Of a DNA stretch of 51,120 nt, positions 1 to 8,055 are shown in pieces. Source of the DNA: Bacteroidota bacterium (GTDB lineage Bacteria; Bacteroidota; Bacteroidia; Flavobacteriales; Flavobacteriaceae); the NCBI GenBank assembly GCA_023457535.1, contig JAEWLN010000033.1:1-51120 (forward strand), in the 5' to 3' direction. The first letter of the stretch is position 1, and every line of letters starts with the position of its first letter. The notes beneath the pieces were generated by a model. That model did not search any database and was not told where the DNA came from. It saw only the letters and a list, made by a program, of their open reading frames with translations. The position numbers and the translations under genes were made by a program.

Positions 1-1
1 G

Positions 2-934
2 TACCTGCCACTGGACACGCGCTCGAATGCTTCGCGTTTTTTGGACATGGTGCATCCGGAATTCGTTTTTTTCATCAAATACGAATACTGGCCCAACTAT
101 CTGGACCAGCTTAAAAAGCGCCATGTCAGGACGTATTTAATTTCCGGCATTTTCCGATCTGATCAGGTGTTCTTTAAATGGTATGGCAACTTTTACCGAA
201 ACGCGCTCGATACGTTCGACCATTTTTTCGTACAGAATGCGCAATCCAAAGAATTGTTGCAAAAAATCGGCAAGACCAATGTGACCATTTCAGGCGATAC
301 GCGGTTTGATCGCGTCGCGGCCATTTTGGAAAAGGACAATACCCTGGACTTTATCGCCGCATTCAAAAACAACACGCTAACGGTTGTCGTGGGCAGCTCG
401 TGGCCCAAAGATGAGGCGCTGCTGGCCGGTTACATCAACAACGCGCAAGGAGTCAAGTTCATCATCGCCCCGCACAATATCAAGGCAGAACAAATTTCCA
501 GGCTCCAGGATCTGATCGCGAGAAAGACGGTGCTGTTTTCTCACAAAGAAGGAAAAAATCTATCGGATTACGACGTTTTTATCGTCGATACAATCGGGAT
601 CCTGACCAAAATCTACAGTTATGCAGACATTGCGTACGTGGGCGGCGGATTTGGTAATCCCGGCGTACACAATCTGCTCGAGCCCGCTGCGTTTGGCGTG
701 CCCATTGTCATCGGACCCAATTATTCGCATTTTGCCGAAGCCACTGCTTTGGTCCACAACGGCGGCTGTACCTCCATTTCAGATCAGCAGCAACTCAACG
801 ACGCGCTCGATGACCTGATCGCCAATGACGATGTTCGCGCAGAAAAAGGCAGCATTTGTGCGACATTTGTGCAAATGAACAAAAATGCAACCGATATCAT
901 TGTGAAACAAATTGCCCATGACCACGACGTATAA
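2..934 (+). CDS. waaA: 3-deoxy-D-manno-octulosonic acid transferase, 5' end outside the window
   Basis: Inner-membrane glycosyltransferase that adds Kdo from CMP-Kdo to lipid A precursor in LPS synthesis. The reading frame is open from base 2, and the residues before the first ATG (YLPLDTRSN...) fit the family, so the gene starts upstream and the ATG at 47 is internal. Visible hallmarks are 'FIKYEYWPNYL' in the N-terminal half, and in the C-terminal half a GT-B type nucleotide-sugar site 'VGGGFGNPGVHNLLEPAAFG' followed by 'GPNYSHFAEA'. About 310 residues of the usual ~410 are present. The stop overlaps the start of the GNAT gene by 17 bases, suggesting translational coupling. The family assignment is firm. 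Confidence 0.93.
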   Translation, partial: YLPLDTRSNASRFLDMVHPEFVFFIKYEYWPNYLDQLKKRHVRTYLISGIFRSDQVFFKWYGNFYRNALDTFDHFFVQNAQSKELLQKIGKTNVTISGDTRFDRVAAILEKDNTLDFIAAFKNNTLTVVVGSSWPKDEALLAGYINNAQGVKFIIAPHNIKAEQISRLQDLIARKTVLFSHKEGKNLSDYDVFIVDTIGILTKIYSYADIAYVGGGFGNPGVHNLLEPAAFGVPIVIGPNYSHFAEATALVHNGGCTSISDQQQLNDALDDLIANDDVRAEKGSICATFVQMNKNATDIIVKQIAHDHDV

Positions 935-1367
935 ACCCGTATCGGCACAGGACATTGATACAGTGATCGCAATGATGCGTGACTTTTACGCAATGGACGG
1001 CTATCCGATAAATGTGGAGCGCTCTGAAAAACTGCTGGCACAATTCATCAGCCATCCTGATCTGGGCCGTGCCTGGCTGATCGCCTCCGACGGCGAACCG
1101 GTGGGCTACATCGTGCTGACGTTCATTTTCAGTTTTGAATATGGCGGCACGATTGCATTTGTGGATGAGTTGTACCTCTCAGAACGCGCGCGTGGCAAAG
1201 GCATCGGCAAAGCAAGCATTTCGTTCGTAAAGGCAGAAGCTGCCAAATTATCGTTAAAGTTGCTCTACCTTGAGGTTGAACACCACAATTCGGTCGCGCA
1301 AAAATTATATCTTTCGGCCGGATTCCGCGAGCACAACCGCAAATTCATGCAATACAAGATCAATTAA
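918..1367 (+). CDS. GNAT family N-acetyltransferase
   Basis: A 149-residue acetyl-CoA-dependent acetyltransferase of unknown substrate. The acetyl-CoA pyrophosphate loop is visible as 'RARGKGIGKAS' (R/Q-x-x-G-x-G/A type), preceded by the strand 'FVDELYLSE' and followed by 'LEVEHHNSVAQKLYLSAGF', the usual motif B region. The ATG at 918 is preferred over the TTG at 912 because it gives a normal N-terminus; either start lies inside the waaA coding region, so the two are probably translated from one mRNA. Nothing in the sequence tells whether it acts on a metabolite, antibiotic or protein. Confidence 0.85.
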   Translation: MTTTYKPVSAQDIDTVIAMMRDFYAMDGYPINVERSEKLLAQFISHPDLGRAWLIASDGEPVGYIVLTFIFSFEYGGTIAFVDELYLSERARGKGIGKASISFVKAEAAKLSLKLLYLEVEHHNSVAQKLYLSAGFREHNRKFMQYKIN

Positions 1368-1382
1368 TTCAAACCCAATACT

Positions 1383-3524
1383 ATGAGATTTTTACGATTG
1401 TTCCTTTTACTGTTTGTCGTCCAATCCTACGCGCAGCAAGGCGGTATGTGGCTGCCCAACCTGCTCTCGGGCATGAATGAAAAGGAAATGAAAAGCCTGG
1501 GCATGAAGATGTCGGCCTCCGATATTTACGATGTGAACAAATCGAGCCTCAAAGACGCTGTGCCGCACTTCAACGGCGGTTGTACGAGCGAGGTGATTTC
1601 GCCCAAAGGACTTTTACTAACCAATCACCACTGTGGTTACGGCGAGATCCAATCGCATTCGACCGTGGAAAACGACTACCTGACCAACGGCTTTTGGGCC
1701 TATAAAATGGAAGATGAGTTGCCGAACAAAGACCTCGTGGTCACGTTCATCGTACGCATCGAAGACGTGACGTCCAAGGTACTCGAAGATACACAGTCGT
1801 TGGCCGAAGCTGAAAAACAAAAGAAAATCCAGGACAATATTCAGGCACTGAGTACCACGCTGGGCAAAGAAAGCTGGCAGGAAAACCGCATCCGCACTTT
1901 TTATGAGGGCAACCAATATATGCTTTTTGTAACCGAAACCTATAAGGATGTGCGTTTGGTTGGCGCGCCGCCGTCATCGATCGGAAAATTTGGAAGCGAT
2001 ACCGACAACTGGGTGTGGCCGCGTCATACGGGCGATTTTTCGCTGTTTCGGATCTATGCCGATAAAAACAACCGCCCGGCCGAATATTCAAAAGACAATG
2101 TGCCGTATACGCCAAAACACTTTTTGCCGATTTCGCTCGACGGTGTAAAGGAAAACGATTTTACGCTGGTCTTTGGCTATCCCGGCAGAACGACCGAATA
2201 TTTGCCTGCCGTTGCAGTCGAGCAAATCCTTAACGACATCAATCCCGCGCGTATTGCCGTTCGCGACGCCGCGCTCAAAGTAGAAGACGGATTCATGCGC
2301 AAAGATCCGGCGATCAAAATCCAGTATGCATCCAAATACGCGAGCATTGCCAACTATTGGAAAAAGTGGATCGGCGAATCGCAGGGTCTTAAAAAGTCGA
2401 ATGCGGTCGCGGTAAAGAAAAAACAGGAAGCCGATTTTACCTCGCGCGTCAACAAAGCAGGCAAACAGGCTGAATACGGGCAGTTATTGGCTGACTTTGA
2501 CAAATATTATAAGGAGATTGCCCCTTACACCCTGGCCCGCGAGTATTTTCTTGAAGTGGTTTTACGCAATACGGAATTGCTCAGCGTGACGTATAAATTG
2601 TATCAGCTCGAGCAGATCTACAACAACAAAGGCGAGCAATCGTTCAACGACCGACGTAAAAATCTCGTGGATGGCCTTGGGGAGTTCTACAAAGATTTCA
2701 ATAAAACCGTGGATGAAAAAGTGTTTGAGCAACTCATTGCAATTTATTCGAAGAATTATCCAAAGACATTTTTGCCGCAGAGTCTGGCAAATATTGATGC
2801 CGCCAAATTGAGTGCCGAGGTATACGGCCAATCGAAGATTACCAGCTACGACGGGGTCAAACAATTGCTTGCCGGCGACAGCAAAACGGTATTGGCCGCC
2901 CTGAACAATGACCCGGCGTTCAAACTCGTAAAAGACATGTCCGATAAATTCGGTAAAGAAGTCGCACCTAAATACGATGAACTCAACCTTAAGATCACGG
3001 CTTTACAGCGCACCTATATGAAGGCGCAGCTGGAACTTAATAAAGACGCGCGCATTTTTCCCGATGCCAACAGCACTCTGCGCGTCACATACGGACAGGT
3101 AAAAGGGTATGAACCCAAAGACGCCACAATCTACACGCCGGTATCCTACCTCGACGGTGTAATGGAAAAATACATTCCCGGTGATTACGAGTTCGACGTG
3201 CCTTCCAAATTAATTGAGCTCTACAATAAAAAGGATTACGGCAGATATGCTGAAAATGGCAAGATGCCCGTGTGTTTTATCGGAACCAATCACACCACGG
3301 GTGGGAATTCCGGCAGCCCGGCAATCGATGCAAAAGGCAATTTGATCGGCTTGAATTTCGACCGCGTATGGGAAGGCACGATGAGCGATATTTATTACGA
3401 CCCGGCGATTTGCCGCAACATTATGGTTGATATCAGGTATGTGTTGTTTATCATTGATAAGTATGCCGGAGCGAAAAACCTGATTGATGAAATGAAATTA
3501 GTACAATCGAAGAAGAGCAAATAA
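1383..3524 (+). CDS. dpp11: S46 family dipeptidyl-peptidase, DPP11-like (Asp/Glu specific)
   Basis: A 713-residue periplasmic exopeptidase that removes N-terminal dipeptides, feeding peptide-based growth. A signal peptide ends near 'VQSYAQQ'. The chymotrypsin-like catalytic triad is recognisable: His in 'TNHHCGYG' (82/83), Asp218 in 'RHTGDFSLF', Ser643 in 'GGNSGSP'. Residue 661, 18 positions after the serine in 'GLNFDRVWEG', is Arg. In the Porphyromonas enzymes the equivalent position is Arg673 in DPP11 (acidic P1) and Gly in DPP7 (hydrophobic P1), so acidic specificity is inferred. The length matches the family. It starts 15 bases after the GNAT gene and could be cotranscribed with it. Confidence 0.93.
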   Translation: MRFLRLFLLLFVVQSYAQQGGMWLPNLLSGMNEKEMKSLGMKMSASDIYDVNKSSLKDAVPHFNGGCTSEVISPKGLLLTNHHCGYGEIQSHSTVENDYLTNGFWAYKMEDELPNKDLVVTFIVRIEDVTSKVLEDTQSLAEAEKQKKIQDNIQALSTTLGKESWQENRIRTFYEGNQYMLFVTETYKDVRLVGAPPSSIGKFGSDTDNWVWPRHTGDFSLFRIYADKNNRPAEYSKDNVPYTPKHFLPISLDGVKENDFTLVFGYPGRTTEYLPAVAVEQILNDINPARIAVRDAALKVEDGFMRKDPAIKIQYASKYASIANYWKKWIGESQGLKKSNAVAVKKKQEADFTSRVNKAGKQAEYGQLLADFDKYYKEIAPYTLAREYFLEVVLRNTELLSVTYKLYQLEQIYNNKGEQSFNDRRKNLVDGLGEFYKDFNKTVDEKVFEQLIAIYSKNYPKTFLPQSLANIDAAKLSAEVYGQSKITSYDGVKQLLAGDSKTVLAALNNDPAFKLVKDMSDKFGKEVAPKYDELNLKITALQRTYMKAQLELNKDARIFPDANSTLRVTYGQVKGYEPKDATIYTPVSYLDGVMEKYIPGDYEFDVPSKLIELYNKKDYGRYAENGKMPVCFIGTNHTTGGNSGSPAIDAKGNLIGLNFDRVWEGTMSDIYYDPAICRNIMVDIRYVLFIIDKYAGAKNLIDEMKLVQSKKSK

Positions 3525-3589
3525 TTAATTTTCAGACTATTATCGATTTATTAAAATTTTCATAATATATTTTAACTCAAAACACTTTC

Positions 3590-3605
3590 TGGCACGGTAC
3601 TTGTA
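3590..3605 (+). promoter_or_regulatory. sigma54-like promoter candidate
   Basis: TGGCACG-N4-TTGTA: the -24 part matches the RpoN consensus exactly and the -12 part differs by one base (TTGT for TTGC). It lies 121 bases before the lipoprotein start at 3726, upstream of a separate TAnnTTTG box. A second TGGCACGGTA site is at 31295. Activity is not shown. Confidence 0.35.
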
Positions 3606-3660
3606 AACCGAAAACCCAGGTAACAGATGTCGATCTTTGAAAAAAAAATTCGAAAAAAGT

Positions 3661-3688
3661 TTTGAGTATTAAAAAATTTATATCTTTG
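3661..3688 (+). promoter_or_regulatory. Bacteroidota housekeeping promoter of the small lipoprotein gene
   Basis: TTTG at 3661-3664 and TATCTTTG (TAnnTTTG) at 3681-3688, separated by 16 bases, fit the -33/-7 boxes used by the primary sigma factor of Bacteroidota. The predicted transcript would start near 3694, about 30 bases before the ATG at 3726. Confidence 0.7.
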
Positions 3689-3725
3689 CCTCGAATTAAT
3701 AATTAACCTTTTATAATTAAGTAAG

Positions 3726-3968
3726 ATGAAAAAAGTATTTTTGAGTATGGCTGCTATCGCTGCTTTGACAGTAGTATCTTGTAAACAAGCTGAAACTGCT
3801 CCAGAAGAAGCTCCAGTAACTGAAGAAGTTGCTCCTGTAGCTGAAGAAGCTGCTGTAGTTGCTGATTCAGCTGCTGCAACTGCAACTGACGCTGCTGCAA
3901 CTGCAACTGATGCTGCTGCAACTGCAACTGACGCTGCTGCAACTGCAACTGACGCTGCTAAAAAATAA
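3726..3968 (+). CDS. small Ala/Thr-rich repeat lipoprotein
   Basis: An 80-residue predicted lipoprotein of unknown function. The lipobox is 'TVVSC' with Cys19 after a short hydrophobic stretch. The mature part begins acidic and proline-containing (EEAPVTEEVAPVAEE) and ends in four tandem heptads 'AAATATD' closed by 'AAKK'. Codons are dominated by GCT, ACT, GAA and GTA, unlike the C- and G-ending codons of the surrounding genes, a bias often seen in very highly expressed flavobacterial genes. It has its own promoter and a strong terminator, so it is a monocistronic, probably abundant envelope protein. No known domain is recognised. Confidence 0.8.
   Translation: MKKVFLSMAAIAALTVVSCKQAETAPEEAPVTEEVAPVAEEAAVVADSAAATATDAAATATDAAATATDAAATATDAAKK
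3870..3953 (+). repeat. four tandem 21-bp repeats inside the lipoprotein gene
   Basis: Units at 3870-3890, 3891-3911, 3912-3932 and 3933-3953 are identical except for one T/C at the last base of unit 2. Each encodes the heptad AAATATD. Being a multiple of 3, copy-number changes would alter length without breaking the frame. Confidence 0.95.
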
Positions 3969-3992
3969 TTAGGACCCCCTAATTGACAGAAA

Positions 3993-4016
3993 GCCACGCA
4001 AATGCGTGGCTTTTTT
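3993..4016 (+). terminator. intrinsic terminator after the small lipoprotein gene
   Basis: Perfect 7-bp stem GCCACGC / GCGTGGC with a 4-base loop (3993-4010), followed by six T residues. Confidence 0.92.
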
Positions 4017-4049
4017 GTTTTTTATATGTTGTTTAAAACCGCATTGTAA

Positions 4050-4421
4050 TTACTCGTCCGCGAATACGGATTCTGCATCAGGAAAGGCCAATGAAGGCTC
4101 AGAAAAATCCAGCGTTTCAGACGAACTGACGTATTTTTGGATTTCATCAATGCCTTTTTGAAGCAATAACTCAGTCGTAAACTTACGGCTGTTGGCCAGT
4201 ACGAGCCCGTCCTTTGACAGCCGAAAGAAAAACTTACCGCCCGCATTACGCACTTTGGTAAACGCAAACGCATCGGTGTTGTTTTTAATCTCTGAAATCA
4301 TCAGCTCGCAATCAGATTTGTTTTTGGTGCCGATACTGGTAAAAATCGTCTTTCCCTTGCGCGAAGCAAAGATAAATTTGAAATCGCCGTTTATTTTTTT
4401 GCTGATGACAAACGCCCCCAT
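4050..4421 (-). CDS. DUF1508 (YegP-like) family protein
   Basis: A 123-residue cytoplasmic protein with two DUF1508-type half-repeats. The second is clear: 'GKFFFRLSKDGLVLANSR' followed by 'FTTELLLQKGIDEIQKY', matching the YegP pattern of a beta hairpin, a serine/threonine cap and a helix containing 'KGIxxI'. The first, at residues 3-55, is more diverged. The acidic C-terminal tail (ESVFADE) is not part of the domain. The family has no established biochemical function. The start ATG lies about 35 bases downstream of the tRNA terminator, and no TAnnTTTG box was found in that gap. Confidence 0.8.
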   Translation of the reverse strand: MGAFVISKKINGDFKFIFASRKGKTIFTSIGTKNKSDCELMISEIKNNTDAFAFTKVRNAGGKFFFRLSKDGLVLANSRKFTTELLLQKGIDEIQKYVSSSETLDFSEPSLAFPDAESVFADE

Positions 4422-4443
4422 ATCGTTTTTGCTTAATTAACGC

Positions 4444-4471
4444 CAAAAAAAAAAAACCAAACAAAGTTTGG
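4444..4471 (-). terminator. terminator of the tRNA-Gly/tRNA-Leu transcript
   Basis: On the minus strand CCAAAC-TTT-GTTTGG (4471-4457) forms a 6-bp hairpin followed by a run of 13 T residues. It lies 17 bases beyond the tRNA-Leu 3' end. Confidence 0.9.
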
Positions 4472-4488
4472 AGTCGTTTTATTTTTTG

Positions 4489-4574
4489 TACTCGGAGCGG
4501 GACTTGAACCCGCACAGGCATTGCTGCCCACTGGATTTTAAGTCCAGCGTGTCTACCGATTTCACCATCCGAGC
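4489..4574 (-). tRNA. tRNA-Leu (anticodon UAA)
   Basis: 86 nt, class II tRNA with a long variable arm. The acceptor stem pairs GCTCGGA with TCCGAGT (first pair G-U), the T-arm contains GGTTCAAGTCC, and the anticodon stem CTGGA/TCCAG encloses the loop CTTAAAA, giving anticodon TAA. The 3' bases after the discriminator A are CAA, so the CCA tail must be added post-transcriptionally. Confidence 0.95.
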
Positions 4575-4583
4575 AGTACACAT

Positions 4584-4659
4584 TGGAGCGAAAAACGGGA
4601 TTCGAACCCGCGACCTCCACCTTGGCAAGGTGGCGCTCTACCAACTGAGCTATTTTCGC
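4584..4659 (-). tRNA. tRNA-Gly (anticodon GCC)
   Basis: 76 nt including an encoded CCA end at 4586-4584. Acceptor GCGAAAA pairs with TTTTCGC, the D-arm is AGCTCAGTTGGTAGAGC, the anticodon stem CCACC/GGTGG holds the loop TTGCCAA (anticodon GCC), and the T-arm contains GGTTCGAATCC. It is first in a two-tRNA transcript, 9 bases before tRNA-Leu. Confidence 0.97.
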
Positions 4660-4703
4660 GTACAGTATTTTAAAAGAACCGCGCTACAGCGGTAACGCGA
4701 GGG

Positions 4704-4734
4704 CAAATTTACTACTAAAATCCAATTATGCAAA
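4704..4734 (-). promoter_or_regulatory. promoter of the tRNA-Gly/tRNA-Leu operon
   Basis: On the minus strand TTTG (4734-4731), then 19 bases, then TAAATTTG (4711-4704): a textbook TTTG-N19-TAnnTTTG promoter about 45 bases upstream of the tRNA-Gly 5' end. Confidence 0.82.
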
Positions 4735-4797
4735 CGTTTTACGCAAAAAAAATCGGGAAAAAATTTAACGCACTGATAACGAATTACTAATCACCCA

Positions 4798-7404
4798 TTA
4801 TTTTTTGGTCAGCATGCGTTTGATTTCATTGAGCTTCATCATCGCTTCGATCGGGGTGAGCGTATTAAGGTCCAGACCCAGGATTTCCGCTTTGATTTCC
4901 TCCAAAAGCGGATCGTCGAGATTAAAAAAACTCATCTGCATTTCCTGCTTTTCTTCCCTGACGCCGTGAAGCGCTTCACCAGAATGGTTTTTTTGAAGTT
5001 TTTTGAGCATTTTCTGCGCACGCCCAATCACCGTTTGCGGCATTCCGGCCATACGCGCCACATGGATCCCAAAACTGTGCGCACTTCCGCCCGGCACGAG
5101 TTTTCTTATGAACAGGACTGTATCCTTCATTTCCCTGACCGAGACATTATGATTTTTGATACGCGTAAAAATCTCCGACATTTCGTTGAGCTCATGATAA
5201 TGCGTCGCAAAAAGCGTTTTGGGACGCGCGGGATGTTCGTGCAGGTATTCGGCGATGGCCCATGCAATCGAAATGCCGTCGTACGTACTTGTCCCCCGTC
5301 CTATTTCGTCCAGCAAAACAAGGCTCCGATCCGATATGTTGTTCAAAATAGACGCCGTTTCGTTCATTTCCACCATGAAAGTAGATTCGCCCATTGAAAT
5401 ATTGTCCGATGCCCCGACGCGTGTAAAAATCTTGTCCACAACACCCATCGAAACGCGCGACGCAGGTACAAAACTTCCCATTTGCGCGAGCAGCACAATA
5501 AGCGCGGTTTGGCGCAGAATCGCCGACTTTCCGGACATGTTTGGGCCGGTAATCATGATGATTTGCTGCGTATCGCGATCCAGTGCCACATCATTGGCAA
5601 TATAAGGCGTTCCTACAGCCAGTTGCTTTTCGATCACCGGATGGCGTCCGTTTTCGATCTCAAGTCCAAAATCGTCCGTCAATTCAGGCCTTACGTATTG
5701 GTTATCGATCGCCAGCTGCGCAAAAGACGACAAACAATCGAGTTGTGCGACAAGATTGGCGTTGGCCTGAACCTGCTTGATGAACGTCGAAAGCCACGCG
5801 ATCAGCTGCGCAAACAATTCCGTCTCTAGTTTCTGGATTTTCTCCTCAGCGCCCAGGATTTTGCTTTCGTATTCCTTGAGCTCCTCTGTGATGTAGCGTT
5901 CGGCGTTGACAAGCGTTTGCTTGCGGATCCATTCGGCCGGTACTTTATCCTTGTGCGTATTGCGAACTTCGATATAATAACCAAACACATTGTTGAACGA
6001 AATTTTGAGCGACGAAATCCCGGTGCGCTCGGACTCCGATTTCTCAATGCCGTCCAAAAATTGTTTGCCCGACGTGGAAATCGCACGCAATTCGTCGAGT
6101 TCATTGTTTACCCCGGACGCGATGGCGTTGCCTTTGGCGATGGCTACCGGGGCATCCGGATGCAGCGTTGCGCCGATCTTTTCGCGAAGTAAGGTACAAT
6201 CGTCAAGCCGTTGCCCCATTTCGCGAACCGCAGGATTCTCACTGGCAAGGGCCAGCTTTTTGACCGGAACTAGCGCGTTAAGCGAGTCTTTGAGCGACAC
6301 TACTTCGCGCGGCGAAACCTTTCCTGTGGCAATTTTCGAAATCAGGCGCTCCAAATCGGAAATGGCCCTGATTTGCTGCTGAATTTGCATCAATGTATCG
6401 GGGTGGTCTTTCAAATAAGCAACCACTTCGTGCCGCTGTTCGATACGCGCCCGGTCCTTGAGCGGCAGGGCAAGCCAACGCTTGAGCAATCGCCCGCCCA
6501 TGGGTGACAAAGTCCTGTCGATCACATCGAGCAATGTTACGGCATTGGGGTTATAGCTGTGATAAAGTTCAAGATTGCGGATCGTAAACCGGTCCATCCA
6601 AACATAAGCGTCCTCGGCAATGCGTTGGATCGAGGAAATGTGCTGTAATTTGTGGTGCTGGGTCTCGGACAGATAGTACAAAATCGCCCCCGAGGCCACC
6701 ACTCCCTCGGTCAGTTCCGCTATTCCAAACCCCTTGAGCGAATTGGTGTCGAAATGGCGCGTAAGCGACTCAATCGCGTAATCGTGCTTGTAAATCCAAT
6801 CCTCGAGGTAAAAAGTGTGGAAACGCTCGCCAAAAGTTTCCTTGAAACGCACTTTGCAATTTTTCGGTACCAGTATCTCGCTCGGCATAAAATTCTGCAG
6901 CAATTTATCGATGTATTCGTCGGGACCCTGCGCGGTCAGGAACTCGCCCGTGGATACGTCAAGGAACGAAATGCCGGTTGCCTTTTTTCCAAAATGGACC
7001 GATGCGAGAAAATTGTTCGATTTGGATTGCAATACCTCGTCATTGAGCGCCACACCTGGCGTAACCAGTTCGGTGACCCCGCGTTTGACTATCGTCTTGG
7101 TCATTTTCGGATCCTCGAGCTGATCGCAAACTGCCACACGCAAACCGGCCTTGACGAGTTTGGGCAAATACGTATGCAGTGAATGGTGCGGGAATCCGGC
7201 CAATGCGGTTTCAGATTCAGATCCGTTGCCGCGTTTGGTTAGCGTAATGCCGAGTATTTTCGAGGCGCGAATAGCATCTTCGCCAAACGTTTCGTAGAAA
7301 TCCCCCACGCGAAACAGCAAGCACGCATCCGGATACTTGCGCTTGATCTCGTTGTATTGCTTCATGAGCGGCGTTTCTTTGCCTTCTTTTGCTGCGGTGG
7401 CCAA
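4798..7404 (-). CDS. mutS: DNA mismatch repair protein MutS
   Basis: An 868-residue MutS1 ATPase that clamps onto mismatched base pairs and recruits MutL. The N-terminal mismatch-reading motif Phe36-Tyr-Glu38 in 'RVGDFYETFGED' matches the Phe-x-Glu that stacks on the mispair in the E. coli protein, even in numbering. The C-terminal ABC-type ATPase has Walker A 'GPNMSGKS' (620-627), signature region 'STFMVEMNET' and Walker B 'LVLLDEIGRGTSTYDG'. The start is a TTG: it gives MATAAKEGKETPLMKQY, the usual flavobacterial N-terminus, and no in-frame ATG lies between it and the upstream stop. An imperfect -7 box (TAAATTCG on the minus strand) lies just upstream. Monocistronic. Confidence 0.98.
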   Translation of the reverse strand: MATAAKEGKETPLMKQYNEIKRKYPDACLLFRVGDFYETFGEDAIRASKILGITLTKRGNGSESETALAGFPHHSLHTYLPKLVKAGLRVAVCDQLEDPKMTKTIVKRGVTELVTPGVALNDEVLQSKSNNFLASVHFGKKATGISFLDVSTGEFLTAQGPDEYIDKLLQNFMPSEILVPKNCKVRFKETFGERFHTFYLEDWIYKHDYAIESLTRHFDTNSLKGFGIAELTEGVVASGAILYYLSETQHHKLQHISSIQRIAEDAYVWMDRFTIRNLELYHSYNPNAVTLLDVIDRTLSPMGGRLLKRWLALPLKDRARIEQRHEVVAYLKDHPDTLMQIQQQIRAISDLERLISKIATGKVSPREVVSLKDSLNALVPVKKLALASENPAVREMGQRLDDCTLLREKIGATLHPDAPVAIAKGNAIASGVNNELDELRAISTSGKQFLDGIEKSESERTGISSLKISFNNVFGYYIEVRNTHKDKVPAEWIRKQTLVNAERYITEELKEYESKILGAEEKIQKLETELFAQLIAWLSTFIKQVQANANLVAQLDCLSSFAQLAIDNQYVRPELTDDFGLEIENGRHPVIEKQLAVGTPYIANDVALDRDTQQIIMITGPNMSGKSAILRQTALIVLLAQMGSFVPASRVSMGVVDKIFTRVGASDNISMGESTFMVEMNETASILNNISDRSLVLLDEIGRGTSTYDGISIAWAIAEYLHEHPARPKTLFATHYHELNEMSEIFTRIKNHNVSVREMKDTVLFIRKLVPGGSAHSFGIHVARMAGMPQTVIGRAQKMLKKLQKNHSGEALHGVREEKQEMQMSFFNLDDPLLEEIKAEILGLDLNTLTPIEAMMKLNEIKRMLTKK

Positions 7405-7481
7405 AATGGTGTAATTTGATGTTCGTGCGCGAATTTAGGGAATAAATGACAATCCAAAAATTAAATTAAATTTAAGAGCCT

Positions 7482-7516
7482 TTTGCATTTACGTATAATT
7501 TTTTTATATAGATTTG
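7482..7516 (+). promoter_or_regulatory. promoter of the DUF1573 gene
   Basis: TTTG at 7482-7485 and TAGATTTG at 7509-7516 (spacing 23), 25 bases before the ATG at 7541. The -7 box matches TAnnTTTG exactly. Confidence 0.6.
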
Positions 7517-7540
7517 TCGCGTAATTCAAATAAAACAACG

Positions 7541-7996
7541 ATGAAAAAAATATTGTTAGTTGCTGTTTTGGCGGCATTCGGCGTAACAGCCCAGGCCCAA
7601 ACCAAAAAAACAACCAAGGCGGCTCCGGCCAAAAAAGAAGTAAAAGCCGATGCGACTAAAGTAGAAGGCGCAGGTATGGTATTCGAAACAGAAACGATCG
7701 ATTACGGCACCATTCCGCACAACGCCGACGGAAAACGCGAATTCGTACTGACCAACAACGGCACCAAGCCGCTGATCATCACCAATGCCACAGGTTCTTG
7801 CGGCTGTACGGTTCCAACGTATCCAAAAGAGCCGATCGCTCCGGGCGCCAAAGCGGTAATCGGTGTGAAATATGCCACTGACCGCGTGGGTGCGTTTACC
7901 AAAACGGTGACAATCACTTCAAACGCCGAAGGCCAGGCATCTAAAGTTCTGACCATCAAAGGAACCGTGTTGGGCGACGACGCTCCAAAAGGATAA
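7541..7996 (+). CDS. exported DUF1573 domain protein
   Basis: A 151-residue protein with a signal peptide (MKKILLVAVLAAFGVTAQAQ), a Lys/Ala-rich linker and one DUF1573 domain at about residues 45-145. The domain is an Ig-like fold related to the ASH/MSP superfamily; its hallmark 'GSCGCTVPTYPKEPIAPG' and the strand 'FVLTNNGTKPLIITNA' are present. The family is abundant in Bacteroidota envelopes and its role is not established. The ATG at 7541 is chosen over the GTG 27 bases upstream because only it exposes the signal peptide directly; the upstream one overlaps the -7 box. It has its own promoter and terminator. Confidence 0.88.
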   Translation: MKKILLVAVLAAFGVTAQAQTKKTTKAAPAKKEVKADATKVEGAGMVFETETIDYGTIPHNADGKREFVLTNNGTKPLIITNATGSCGCTVPTYPKEPIAPGAKAVIGVKYATDRVGAFTKTVTITSNAEGQASKVLTIKGTVLGDDAPKG

Positions 7997-8019
7997 TTTC
8001 CCGATACTTATTTCAAAAG

Positions 8020-8044
8020 GCTTCCCGATTGGGGAGCTTTTTTT
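8020..8044 (+). terminator. terminator after the DUF1573 gene
   Basis: Stem GCTTCCC / GGGGAGC (8020-8026 and 8031-8037, one T-G pair) with loop GATT, followed by seven T residues. The T-run merges directly with the -7 box of the next gene. Confidence 0.88.
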
Positions 8045-8051
8045 ATTTTTG
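8044..8051 (+). promoter_or_regulatory. -7 box TATTTTTG immediately before the TrmH gene
   Basis: TAnnTTTG match starting in the U-tract of the preceding terminator; the ATG at 8056 is only 4 bases further, so the transcript would begin at or very near the start codon. No TTTG is seen at -33. Confidence 0.5.
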
Positions 8052-8055
8052 CACC

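Noticed and set aside
3572..3997. 141-codon minus-strand ORF over the small lipoprotein gene
   Set aside because: Its SVAVAAA repeats are only the complement of the 21-bp repeats in the lipoprotein gene.
6652..7182. 176-codon ORF antisense to mutS (and 4966-5397 nearby)
   Set aside because: Shadows inside a conserved mutS reading frame.
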